A stretch of DNA of 64,000 nucleotides from Lucifuga dentata (Eukaryota; Chordata; Actinopteri; Ophidiiformes; Bythitidae). Under the pieces are notes generated by a model. It worked only from the letters and a program-made list of their open reading frames with translations. It was not told the origin of the DNA and ran no database searches. Where the stretch lies: assembly GCA_014773175.1 (NCBI GenBank), contig VXCM01000305.1, positions 183,012 to 247,011 on the forward strand, read 5' to 3'. Shown piece by piece: positions 1 to 11,439 of this stretch. A program made the translations under genes and the position numbers. How positions within the stretch are numbered: the first letter of the stretch is position 1; every line of letters begins with the position of its first letter.

Positions 1-1053
1 GGGCAAGAAAGGTGATGAAGAGGAGGAAGAATTTGAAGAAAGTGATGGGATAAGAGGAGAGGTGGTAGAATGATTCAGTGAGAGGGGAGGAAAGGGAGAG
101 ATAGAGAGATCAAGTCATGTAATGTTTTCAAGAATGAATCATCGTCAATGAAATTTCAGACAACCCAGACACAAAACCACCACAGACACACAGATACAAA
201 CACACTGATTCCACAGTTTGTCCGGGAAAGCTCTGTGGAAACTTCAGTCTATGAACAGTCTGTGAGAGTAGCCAGTCTGAACCACATGCTGGCAGGGTTA
301 CAGGCCAACCCAGAGCTCAGACCAGAGCAAGTCCTTGAAATTTTTGTTCCTCAGTGAAGCAAAACCAGTCCATCAATAATAGAGAGCATGGCCAGGTGCT
401 GTAAAATAGCAGAGGCCAGGCCAAAAAAAAAAAAGCAGAATTTGCACAGATTGTCCTTCCAACTGCTGAGGCTGAAAGTCTCTTAGCGGAGAATGCATGG
501 GCAGACAGAAAGAGAAAGCTAGGAAGAGGGCATGCAGGGGAGGAAGAGCATCGAGCAGACCCCAAGTGAAGGATGATTTTAAACAGGAGCCTAATGTTGA
601 TCTCAAGAGTTTGGTATATTTCACCTTTTCCAAGATCAGATTTAATGAAGAAAATAATGTTCATACTTAAAACACTTTCTCATGGGGCTGTTTCCCAAAA
701 AATCAATACTCTCATATACGCTCCAATTAGCTGTAATTTCTATTAAAAACAATGAAGTACAGATTCTCAGGTCTAGAGTATATATATGTTGCACCTTTAA
801 ATGGGAACTGTTGCAGTGGGAGGATGGAGAGATAAATGAAAAGAGACAGAAGGCAGAAATGAGGACAAGACTCTACTTTATCATCTCAAAGAATGCTAGA
901 TTTGGGGAAAAGAGCATTTAATTTAGGCTTTGCTTTATTGTTTTGTTAAACTTAGTGTCATGTATAGGAGGATTACCTTGCATTACTTTATCCTCATTAC
1001 TTTATCCTTTATCCTACCTTTGTGTGCAGATGTGTGTAAAATGCATCACCCAC
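1..1053 (-). other. mid2 intron 5 (partial, window edge)
   Basis: Intron following the 149-bp exon. It runs off the left edge. It holds a purine-rich GAGGAA stretch (1-115), an unexplained plus-strand open segment (208-357) and otherwise unremarkable AT-rich sequence. Confidence 0.8.
208..357 (+). other. open segment with exon-like features, unrecognised
   Basis: After an acceptor-like ttccacag (201-208 area) the plus strand stays open to a TGA at 355-357. The peptide begins FVRESSVETSVYEQSVRV and ends with PEQVLEIFVPQ. Its composition looks like real protein rather than repeat. I do not recognise the family. It lies opposite mid2 inside its intron, so it could be a terminal exon of another gene, a retro-copied fragment or chance. 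Confidence 0.25.
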
Positions 1054-1202
1054 CTTTCCGCTACATTTCGGGCAGTCTGGAGGAAGTGGGTGTGATCATT
1101 GTCCTTCAGACTCTGCTCAGCCTGCGTGATGAGGGCGCTGGAGCGTTCCAGACACTGGCGGCAGTTAGCAATCTGCTGTGCCAGCTTACGTAGTTTCATC
1201 AC
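1054..1202 (-). CDS. mid2: mid2 coding exon 4: end of coiled coil, towards COS box
   Basis: A 149-bp exon encoding 49 codons plus 2 nt, from [20 protein letters not shown] through [10 protein letters not shown]. Acceptor: TTTTTTTGCCAG with AG at 1204-1203. Donor: AAAG|GTGGGT with GT at 1053-1052. The following intron is phase 2; a split Arg codon (AG/G) fits the AER residues at this point in the family. The segment ends the coiled coil and leads to the COS microtubule-targeting box. No later exon (fibronectin III or B30.2/SPRY) is recognisable between base 1 and 1053, so the gene is cut by the window edge. Confidence 0.95.
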
Positions 1203-1885
1203 CTGGCAAAAAAACAAACACACGCATTTACTATGATGTGACCCACTGACATGTTATTGATGGATCAATTTACCTGATAAGAAATGAGAACACAGACCAA
1301 TATTACTATAATATATTTTGTATTTCTTTTGGTGATGTGACTCAGAGCTCCATACATTCAAAAACGCTCCTGCAGTGAATTCAGTGTGAGGTATTCATCA
1401 CTATAACAATCTAATCTACCAATGTGTTATATGCTTCCATAAAACAGAATTAATAGCGCTGCCAAATTGCTCAGGACTGCCGATTTAAAGTCAGCACTGC
1501 TAATGGATCTTAGGTGAAAGTGGTTCCACGTCAGCAAAAGTGTTTGTGAACATGGAAAATTCTGGAAGGCATCTTGGATGAATATTCCCCATGCTAGGAT
1601 ATTTATCAACTCAACTGTTGTCAGTGGGATCTTCACTAAACTGGAGACATTACAAATATCTTATATGTGGTCTTAATGAAAGGAGGAAAAAGAAGATGAA
1701 TTCAGAAGTTACTCTTCACTGAGCCTGTCTGAAAGTTTCCCAAAAGATGCATTTCTTCTGCAAATAGAACAGGACTGACTAACTACATTCCTGGAAGAGT
1801 CTCTCCTCAAAGAGAGAATTTTTTATTTATTTATTTATTTTTAATCTTAATGAGACTTTACATGGTTAAATAAAAGGCTAAATAC

Positions 1886-1923
1886 AAAAAAAAAAAAAAA
1901 AAACNAAAAAAAAAAAAAAAAAA
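1886..1923. repeat. poly-A with N at 1905
   Basis: Homopolymer A run interrupted by cN; the N suggests an unresolved length. Confidence 0.9.
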
Positions 1924-2479
1924 CCCTTGCAAATTCCTGTAGAAATACACTATATTATACACTATATTCAGCTGGTAGATGCATGCATGCACATACAGAT
2001 ACAGACAGGAAAACCCACGGACAGGGTCTCAAAGTAGACAGCAGAAAGAAGAGAGTTCAGGTTATGGGGTCAGAGTTGGAGAAAGCTGATTGGCTCATCA
2101 TCTTCACATTGACCTTATGAATGTGTTGCATAAGGGAAGGGTGGAGCTGATGAACGTTGTCCTATTGTCATCTGCTATCATGACCAGACAGAGAAGAAAG
2201 ACAGGAATGCTACTCTGGGGTAAACGTGTGTGTGTGTGTGTGTGTGTCTAAAGCAAGATGCACTGCGAAAGATTTGGAAAATGGACTGGAAAGTGCTGTT
2301 TTTGCAGGATGTTCTGCCTCTGCCCCACCAGCAAATTCATTGTTCTCGTCTTCCAAAAGCTAATTTGTCTTCATCACAAGTTTCAGAGGTTCACACACAC
2401 ACACACGCACACATGCACACGGGTGGTTTTAACAGGAATATGATATGAATCACCACGACTTCTACTGTATGTCAATTGG

Positions 2480-2482
<3 letters not shown>

Positions 2483-2533
<51 letters not shown>
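2483..2533. repeat. (CA)n microsatellite
   Basis: About 25 uninterrupted CA units. A shorter interrupted CA tract lies at about 2393-2420. Confidence 0.95.
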
Positions 2534-2535
<2 letters not shown>

Positions 2536-3029
2536 GCAGTGCCTTTGTCAGTGGATGTTCTAATATAATTTCCGACTGAGCATAAGGAGGCTCTTTTATT
2601 CTAATTTGAAAGTAAAGTAATCAATTTATCTTCATTACTATTCATATCCTGTTCATACAAATGAAATTAGTTCAGTAAAACTTTAAAGAGCACAAGCTGC
2701 TCATGAGCTTTTAGACTGTCAACTAAACGTGGGTGCTATATAATAAAATACCATCCGTAATACCAAGCCCTTCTTAGAAATCATGAAATGACAGTGAACT
2801 TCTAAATGTCAAACAGTAAAGTGCAGTAACTTCAGTAAACTTTCAGTAACAGCTAAGAAACACCACGTCCTGGTTATACTTTTGTGAGGAGGGCGCGCAC
2901 TTCCACAGACAGTGAAGGTGTTTTATTTTTGGCGCATTCTCCGTTGCAATCTTCTCCCAAACAACAGGGAGCAGTCTAGAGAAAATACGATGTCTAACAG
3001 AAAATAGTCAACAAAGTAGTCACAAAACG

Positions 3030-3175
3030 ATCCTGCATATATTCCCAAACTTTTCTTTTCCCAGTGCAGTTGCTATTTCGTTCCAAGAGTTTTGGGCCAT
3101 GTGGGGGTCCTTACAAAGTCTCAGAGTCATAAAGATGTACGCACGAGGTTGGCAAGTCCTCCAACTCCTCCATTT
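3030..3175 (-). pseudogene. possible MADF/Myb-SANT-like domain remnant
   Basis: Two overlapping minus-strand frames together resemble the N-terminal half of a MADF-type domain. One frame starts MEELEDLPTSC and continues HLYDSETL before a stop. The frame one step over continues KDPHMAQNSWNEIATALG. The pattern LYD...KDP...W.EIA..LG is typical of MADF proteins, which often accompany Harbinger transposons. The frame break means it is dead if real. No terminal repeats were found around it. Confidence 0.3.
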
Positions 3176-3374
3176 TGAACAGTGTGCCACTCGCACCCCG
3201 TCACAAAATCTAGGAGGTGCACGATCATGCAACACAACGTCACAGAGGCCTAGAGTACCATTACAGAATTACATCATATGTGGCGCATGCACCCCCTTGT
3301 GCCCTGGTGACAACATGAACACTGTAAACCCCGATAAGTTCATTCAACTTAAAAAGAGCAGGGTAATTCATTGT

Positions 3375-3548
3375 CCTAAAAAAGTTAAGTTATGCATGGT
3401 TGAACAAATAGAAATGTATATGTTCAATGAACCTAGGATTCTCAATAGAAAGGCTTCAAATGTTTAGGTACAATGAACTAATATTGCATGATTAACTCAC
3501 CCTAAAAAAGTTAAGTTATGCATTGTTGAACAAGCAATAAAGTATATG
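3375..3548. repeat. pair of direct repeats, 126-bp offset
   Basis: The motif cctaaaaaagttaagttatg occurs at 3375 and 3501. Similarity continues through gttgaacaa and gtatatg to about 48 bp. The flanks (cactgtaaaccccgataagt upstream) look like a dispersed fish repeat of undetermined class. Confidence 0.65.
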
Positions 3549-4030
3549 CTATATATATATGCTGATATATATGCTATATGTGTATATGTGTATATGCTTT
3601 GCTAATAGCAATGGGCAAAACTAAACTGACATAAGTTGATTCAAATCATCAAAAACTATAACTGAATAAAAAAATATCCAAAAAGGACAAGTACCTCAAA
3701 GTCATTAGGTCATATTGGGTAAAATTAACTAAATTGGGTACAATTAACTATTTTTTTTGGACTTAAAACAACATCTGGGATTATAGTGGAGTTTAAACCA
3801 AGCAGAAAGGATTATTCATTATTATGTTAACATAGTTTTACTTTAAGGGCTGAAGTACCCAAATTTGATTTGTAGAAAAAATACTGGGTGGCAATCAGAT
3901 ATGAATGCAGAATCAAGACTCTGCGAAAAGTGAAAACAGTTTAAAATATGTTCTCCATTTATGCTACTTAGTATGGTGTGTCTAATGCAGAGGTTTAATG
4001 GAGTATTTTAATTTTAACTGACTTGGATTC

Positions 4031-4066
4031 TTTTTTTTTTTTTTTTTNGTTTTTTTTTTTTTTTTT
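4031..4066. repeat. poly-T with N at 4048
   Basis: Two T runs joined by Ng. Confidence 0.9.
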
Positions 4067-4616
4067 ACTGAATCTATTGTTGCTATAAATGACATTTGAG
4101 CAGAGTGCTGACCACAGAGAGAGACAAACAGTAAGACTGATGTGAAGTAGTTGCGTGTGTTTGAAGATTTGGCAACATCTCCCAAGATCATTCTTCCATT
4201 TCAGTCAAAATAATACGCCAACTGGCATGGTCTGTGTGTGTGTGTGTGTGTCTGTGTGTTTGTGTCTTTGTGAGCATCCCACTTGGTGTAGTCTGTCTCA
4301 TCTAAGGCTGAAATGAAAACGGCCTATTTAATCATAGCTTAAATATTTTATTACAAGCCCTGGTGGTTTGGTTTGGTCTCGGCTGCTGTGTGGGGTCATG
4401 AACTAAGGTTGTAATTTTCTTCTTAAGCTGCATCACATTCATGAAATCTTTATTTCTTCATGTGTTTATTTTGTAAACTTTAGTTTGTAAATTCTGAAGC
4501 TCGTGATTCAGCTGTAACCTTGTAAACAGGAAAATTGAAAATGACATCATTGATTGTGGAGCATAACGTTTTTTAGACCTAAAATGGACATTTTTAGAGA
4601 ACTTAGATAGGGAGTT

Positions 4617-4620
<4 letters not shown>

Positions 4621-4665
<45 letters not shown>
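4621..4665. repeat. (GA)n microsatellite
   Basis: About 22 GA units. Confidence 0.95.
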
Positions 4666-4666
<1 letters not shown>

Positions 4667-4770
4667 AGTTCAGGCCCTGTGTTTCCTCTTAACAAGCTCT
4701 GTTTCTCTCTAAGGAGGTTCAGTCATGCTTAATCTCTCCCTGCACAAACACATGCTGTTCCCACACTCTG

Positions 4771-4774
4771 GTGC

Positions 4775-4805
<31 letters not shown>

Positions 4806-4836
4806 TGTATGTATATGTATATGTATGCATGTGTGT
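4771..4836. repeat. compound (GT)n/(GTAT)n microsatellite
   Basis: GT units followed by gtat and tatg variants. Confidence 0.85.
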
Positions 4837-5867
4837 GCATAAGGGAGACAGAAAGAGACAGAGTGGAAGTGCCCTGCATAGGTAGGCTCACTGTGACCAA
4901 ACCTGCATAATCCTGTTATTCTCTCTCCTCTCCTCTCCTTTCCTTTCCTTCGCCCATCATTATTTGGAACACCTAAAGGACAATACCAGCAATTTTGCAT
5001 GGTTGAGCCCAATATATACAACCTGTATACACATTATGTTACTGACAACCTTTTCCCAAAATGTACTACATTAGCGGTACATTTTTGAAGTTTTTTCCTA
5101 CCTTCCTCCTTGCCATTGTTTTCAGTTCATTACAGTAAATCAACTCGCAGAGACTTGAAACGCACATGAAAATAGGTTATCCATCATGGCAAATACTATG
5201 TCTATCAAGTTTTTTTTCTTGTCAAAGTAATTCTATTTAACCTGTCCAACATGGATCTGCACAGAAGAAAATGTATGTCTCCCTAAGGGAATGTTGTGAC
5301 AGGAGAAGATGGCTTTTACTGGGAAATTAAAAACGACCGTCCCTTCTACATTCGGACATACAGTACATGTTAGCAGGAAAACACTGAATTTTAAGGTGGG
5401 TGAACATTTGAACATTTTATTTTTGAAAGATTAGAGGACCTGGAAACAGAACAGGAAAACTAAAATATGGTTTTATGTTTTACAAATTGTTGTCAATAAT
5501 GTAATGTGTATGCGGGTTGTATTTATGGGGCTCAAACATACAAAATCGCTAGTACGGTCCTTTAAGGACATATGGTTCATCTTCCAACTTCACATATTAA
5601 CCGATGCCCTTAGCTGCTTTCTTCTGCTGTATTTCATTCATCTAAATTCTACAACAGACTCACAAACATCAACACACATCCTGACACACACCTACTTCCC
5701 TTGTGTTCAGTGTTTGGAAATCTCTCATCTCTCAACAAAGCCTCTTTTACTGCTTCAGAGGATCTTCCACGCATGCTTAAAAAGTCAACTCTGGGAGGGT
5801 GAGGGTTAGAGAACAAAGCCCCCAAGAACTCAAGGATGAACTAACCACCCATATAGATATAGGCAGG

Positions 5868-5869
<2 letters not shown>

Positions 5870-5903
<34 letters not shown>
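5870..5903. repeat. (CA)n microsatellite
   Basis: About 16 CA units. Confidence 0.9.
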
Positions 5904-5905
<2 letters not shown>

Positions 5906-6830
5906 TCACTGTTCAGTAAGTCCTGCGCCCTCGTTATAACAGATGTGAGAGGTTCTAAACACAGCGATCTATTTCAGATTCTTTTATTCTTTCCACACAT
6001 TCAGGTTTTTAACCTATGTGTGGGAGAGACCTTTCTGTTCCTCCTGAAGCATGTGAGCAATGTGAGTTTGAGGAAATAAGTAAGCAACTACAGAGACAGC
6101 TAAAACAATAAAGGCAGCAAACACCACCAGTACAAGGTATCTTACAGAAAGAGGTGGGATGCCCTTTTCTATTGTAGACTGTATGCAATTTAAATGATTA
6201 TTTTGACAGTATTTTTCAGTACTATTGACCATTTATCCATGCAAGGTTTGGTATAACAGATAAGAATTCATACCGAAGCCTATATCTGCATTTTGTTGGT
6301 CAGTGGAGCTCTTCAAGTTACTACGTTCCCTGAGCTATTTTTGTTAATTCCAAATAAACCATATCCATAGTCTTTCTGGTGGATTACAGACCTACAAAGG
6401 ACAAAAACCAAAACTAAGAAATCCTGTCATGAGCTTAGGGTTCATTCCAGGCCATATTTAGTCTGATTTTCTTCAGGTTTCTCAGACAAATTTTCCAATT
6501 CAGATTTTCTCATAGTTTAGTAAAATGGTTGCATGATAATAATCAAGAACCTGTGCACCAACCAGTGGAATATGATGAATTGTGTTGTCAGAAAGGAGCA
6601 ATTTGAGAGAAATGAGAAAAAATGAAGTCAAGGGCACCGACAAGAGGCACACCCACGCTCAGAAAGAAGGAGCATGAGCTCTGAGGTCAAAGGTCAAGAA
6701 AGAAATAGCGTTGAAAGAGTCTGTCATCGAGCCACTGGACATAAGTTGCATGTGTGTGAGGCTTTAGGATAAAGACAGTTAGTGAGTGAGACGAATATTC
6801 TTCGACCTAACCTTGAATCAGAAGACTAAA

Positions 6831-6963
6831 ATTCTACATTTGAATATGATGTGGACTGGTCTAGATCACCTTGGTGTGGGGCTAGCCTAGACTACCNATT
6901 CTACATTTGAATATGATGTGGACTGGTCTAGATCACCTTGGTGTGGGGCTAGCCTAGACTACC
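6831..6963. repeat. 66-bp perfect duplication around a single N
   Basis: Bases 6831-6896 and 6898-6963 are identical and are separated only by N at 6897. This is most simply an unmerged contig overlap. Confidence 0.9.
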
Positions 6964-7122
6964 ATATGGAGGTCTCAGGCATTATCGAAGATGGATGTAT
7001 TCTGGATAGCAAATAGTCAAACTTCATTTAGCAGATAAGCCTAATGAATCATCTCACCAGGCCTACAATATATTTATTTCTCCATATCATGCATCTCTGT
7101 CATTTTTAACTCTGTGTCCTTT

Positions 7123-7172
7123 CCTTGCATTTATTTTGAAAAGTTTTGAACTCCTTGCATTTATTTTGAAAA
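7123..7172. repeat. short tandem duplication, 30-bp unit
   Basis: ccttgcatttattttgaaaa occurs at 7123-7142 and 7153-7172. Confidence 0.85.
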
Positions 7173-7207
7173 TGAGGAAGGACAGTGGCATCGTGGGAAT
7201 ACTTTAC

Positions 7208-7315
7208 CTTGGACTCCTTGATCTTCACAGCGATGACCTGTTTCCTCTGGCGGATGATCTCCACCAGCTCATCACACTCCTCCACCAGCTTGGCTTCATG
7301 CATGGCTGTGTTCAC
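7208..7315 (-). CDS. mid2: mid2 coding exon 3: coiled-coil part
   Basis: A 108-bp exon of 36 codons, from [19 protein letters not shown] to VKIKESK. It is the second coiled-coil segment. The acceptor is TGCCTCTCCAG with AG at 7317-7316. The donor is GTAAAG at 7207-7202. Both introns are phase 0. [10 protein letters not shown] with [10 protein letters not shown] is diagnostic of MID2; MID1 has VNASRQEAKL here. A 30-bp imperfect tandem duplication lies about 35 bp into the downstream intron. Confidence 0.95.
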
Positions 7316-7887
7316 CTGGAGAGGCAAGCACGTAAATATGAGAACACGCTTGCAGGGAAAGAAAGAGATCACCGCAGTATGGATGTTTAGAGGCATTCAG
7401 TACATCCACTGTAGTGTTTGCAAGCTCTGTAGTACTAAGACTTCATCAAGAAATATCATGTTTAAGACATCAAAAAATCTTCTGTTCCTCACTGCAGGAG
7501 TTATGCCCTTTTATGTAATATTAACACATCATTATACCGAACAGGCCAGAAGATGGTGAGAAAAAGTTGCATAAAGATGTTTTATCGACTCTGAACATGA
7601 AATGGGATGAGGACTGAAATATTTCATTCTTTATTAAAAAGGAAATCACACAATAAGGGCTTTCGTTGAATTAATTAATTTACAGAATGAATTTGCTTAC
7701 AGAATGTGAGTTTAATAGATTTTATTATAACAATTCACTATCTTAGGCAAAAAATAAGTGAGCAGCCAACTTCAAACTCTAATAAAATCCTCTGATTTAC
7801 ACAACAGGATAGTAATTAGTGATTTACCAGCAGTGTAAATGTGAAAAAAAGGCATTTGAAATCTTCTCTGCTATGGGCTCCTGATTA

Positions 7888-7890
<3 letters not shown>

Positions 7891-7948
<58 letters not shown>
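7891..7948. repeat. (GA)n microsatellite
   Basis: 29 uninterrupted GA units. Confidence 0.95.
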
Positions 7949-7950
<2 letters not shown>

Positions 7951-8577
7951 CTGTATCACTGTTCTCTGTTCCAAAAGTATGGTTTCTCAGAATTCTCAGT
8001 TAAAAACAAAAAAAGGCACACTGCAGCAAATTCAGAACATAGAATTACATTGTTACTGCAGAATGAATACAGGCAGAAACCAAACCAGTACAATGCCTGC
8101 AGGAAGCTTTCATTCACGAGCAAATTCAAAACTGTCCAGGAAAGTGACAAGAGACATATAAAGGTAAAAACAAACAGAACTGCTGCTTTTGACCTCAACT
8201 AGATGCTGAAACTTTGTTGATACAAAACTGGAACACACTAACAAAAGAGGCTTCACCAAAAACAGCATTCAACTCAAAACTGACAGCAGAATTGTGATGA
8301 ATGCAAATTCATTAGATATCTTCAAACTCAACCAACATGAAGGACAAGACAGAGGTGTATATGCAGTGGATTGAAGACTGATTAATTCTGAATATGTCAC
8401 GTCATCCTAATAACTAATATGCTTGGAAGAACATATCCAAAAACAAAGCAGAGGTGATGGATTATTCATTACTTCTCTTAACACTGTTTCAGCAGACGCT
8501 GAATTGTAGCCACATTCATTAAGCTCGTGTGAAATGCTTTACCATCATCCATCCACCCACCCACCCATATGGAAGAA

Positions 8578-8690
8578 ACTTATTTCAGCCACTAATAACT
8601 GTGATTCCATTTTAGTCCCTGACCAGAGCTCACGACCATAGGTAAGGATTGGAACACAGATTGATTGGTTAATTGAGAACTTCATATCTG
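8578..8690 (-). mobile_element. degenerate LINE reverse-transcriptase fragment
   Basis: The plus-strand text runs aacttatttcagccact, then gagctcacgaccataggt, then ggattggaacacagattgat. It matches in order the better-preserved copy at about 16242-16350. It is in the same minus orientation and follows a ccatc/ccacc simple stretch at 8546-8566. Too short and mutated for a coding frame. Confidence 0.7.
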
Positions 8691-11395
8691 TCGACAGTGC
8701 CCACATCTCTGCAAAAGCTGGGATATTACCATTTTATATCCCCTGTGAATTTTACCAGAATCAAAAATATTACAAAAACACCTCACAGAAATGACAGTAA
8801 CGTGCAGTCTAATACCAGCTCCAGTATGATAATGTAGGATTTTTTTTCTCCTGTTTCCCATTAAATTTCACAATGTTGTGACTTGCTTTCATGTCTGACT
8901 ATCAAACTACTAACAGAAAAAAAAAACACTCATCACTCAGAAAAGCTCATTACAACACTCAGATAACTTAAGCTTCATTATTCAAACTCACCCACACATG
9001 CCTGCACACGCACGCACACACACATGCACAGACACACACTTACAGATCTAATTCCACAAACAGCCATCTTATGACTACAGGTTACTAATTAAACAGGACA
9101 AATGAAGCCGTACAGGATCACAACTGAATAACAACTGAGCTACTTGGCAGCAGATTTACAATCTTCATCTTCTCCTTTTTCACCTCACTCAAAACCTCCT
9201 CATCCTCTTCCTCCTCTGCTCCTGACATGATCATCCGCTCCCCGCTACTCAAACATTGTCACCTACACAGCACTCCTGCCTGTTCATCACATTCCCGTGC
9301 ACATTCACTGATATTGCAGCGCTAGCTGTATGCTAAAATATAGCGCTGTTGTGCACATGAAAAAACAACTGCAACAAGATTTCCAGCTGCTTTTACTATC
9401 AAAACTGTAAAAATCAGTAAAACTATCTTTTAAATTGTGTAAGGCTTAAAGTTGATAATAATCATAATCACAACATTTAGCAAACTAATTGAGATTATCA
9501 TTTCTTACTGGGATCCCTGCAAACAAATTTAGCCAAGGTCTGGCATGTTTTATCGTATTCATTCATCCTGTTTATGCTTATCTAATCTCACTCTGTTGCG
9601 CATCCATTCCTGCTCTAATATGCATCTGACATTTAAGTATGCCAATGAGTGTCATTCAAACTTTACCTCATAAAGCCAAAAAAGAAAAAAGAGCCTTAGA
9701 ACATATCACAGCACTGTCTGGAATAGACAATTATAATTAGAATCTACAGTGAATAACAGGAAGAAGACAGAAGACAGAGAATTAGCAAGCTGAATACAAT
9801 CAAATAGTGCCTCCTGCAAACTGTGATAACAGTGATTTTACAATGACACATTGTGCAAAGTGGGTCTCTGGTGTCACACTGTAAGAAACCAAGTTCAATG
9901 CATGTCAGATTGTGTAAAAATATACCAGCAGAAACTCATAGTCAACTTTTCATCTGTGCCCTTTGAAGAAATGGGTCGTAGCAGCAATGAGACTCTGATC
10001 CTAAATTTTTGACAGCGTTTTGACGCTGGTGGTTTTTCAGCACAATAGAGCTTAATTGAAATGAACAAACCAAACAAACCCAAATGAACAAACCGTCAGT
10101 CATGCCCGCTTGCAGGGAATAGCCAGGTGTGTTGAGGTGAGACAGAAGGCAAGGTTTTAATTTCTCTCTTAAGCACTCTTATTTCCTTCTTCACATAACT
10201 ACCATCAAAGTTTGCGCCATGACATCAAAGTTTAAGCCATGACTACCTTCAAGGAGAGATAATCTGAATGTTTGTGCCATTATCCACATTTACATGATTC
10301 AAGACTATGAAGAGACACAGAAAACTCTGATTCTTGCAGACCACCCTTTCCTTCTCTATGATGGCAGGATTTTTGCCCCAACTTTGAGTCTGGGCAATCT
10401 GATAAATGTGGCTGCTTTCTGATGTGATCTGGCATCACGTCATATGACCCAGTCCTTTTGAAACATATTGAAATAATACTGCTGTATTTCAGCTTGTGGA
10501 CATTCCGGGTATCACACAACAACTGTAGACAACAAGCAAAGCCAATTGAACAACTCTAGACTAGCTCTCAAAATGACCTGGTATTGCCAAAATGGCTCCT
10601 TTTTCAAACTCAGTGAGAACTGGTTCAGGTTCAGAATAGCTGTTAACCTCTTGCTGACACTAAAACTCTTCCATCTTGAATCAATTCTGTGCTCATTCTA
10701 CCCCCCATAAGTCTATCCCACTGCCTCGATTTCTTTTCTCTTTCTCCCTCTTGTCTCTGCTCGAGCTCTGACTGCTGATCCCCTCCCCCACTTCTCCATC
10801 TCCTTCTCATGGACCAATTCAATTTCTCCTCTCCTGCCCAACTCCCCTCCTTCTTGCAGCCATTATCTCCACAAACAGATGCAAGGATTCAGTCTGGCAG
10901 CTTTACTTTGATGCTGTCCACAGACTCTGGGATAATTCCCAGAGATTTACAGCACCCAAGTGGCACCTGGCTCTGAAACAAGGAAGACTGGCTTTATGGG
11001 TGCAACAGAGCAGAGGAAAATGTAACTGTGAGTCATATATCATGAATATTATGTCACCAGGAGATGATTATTGGAACTGCTCCATGGGCAATGAATTTGA
11101 AGACTGACCTTACAGGTTGGCAGAATGTGTGTTTGAACCTTTATATGCAAGCTAGATTTATTTTATTCATTTCATGGGACATTTAACTTCTCCTTTCCAT
11201 TTTCAAAGCAACTGCGTAAGGTATTAATCCTTGATAAATCATATAGTTTGTAATTACTTGTTTGTAGTTTTGCATTAACTTTGGACATGTTGAGAGAAGA
11301 ATTAATGTTCTAGTTTTGCTGAGAATGCACAGATATGGATGGAAGATGATTTACATAGAACCCTGACACAAAAAGGAAAAGTAAACATAATTTTA

Positions 11396-11439
11396 ATTAA
11401 AAAAAAAAAAAAAAAAAANAAAAAAAAAAAAAAAAAAAA
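11396..11439. repeat. poly-A with N at 11419
   Basis: Homopolymer with an unresolved base. Confidence 0.9.

Larger units (their letters stand above)
1203..7207 (-). other. mid2 intron between coding exons 3 and 4
   Basis: About 6.0 kb with no coding exon. Contents: simple repeats, a possible MADF-like remnant near 3.1 kb, a direct repeat pair at 3.4-3.55 kb, and an N-flanked duplication at 6831-6963. Confidence 0.85.
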
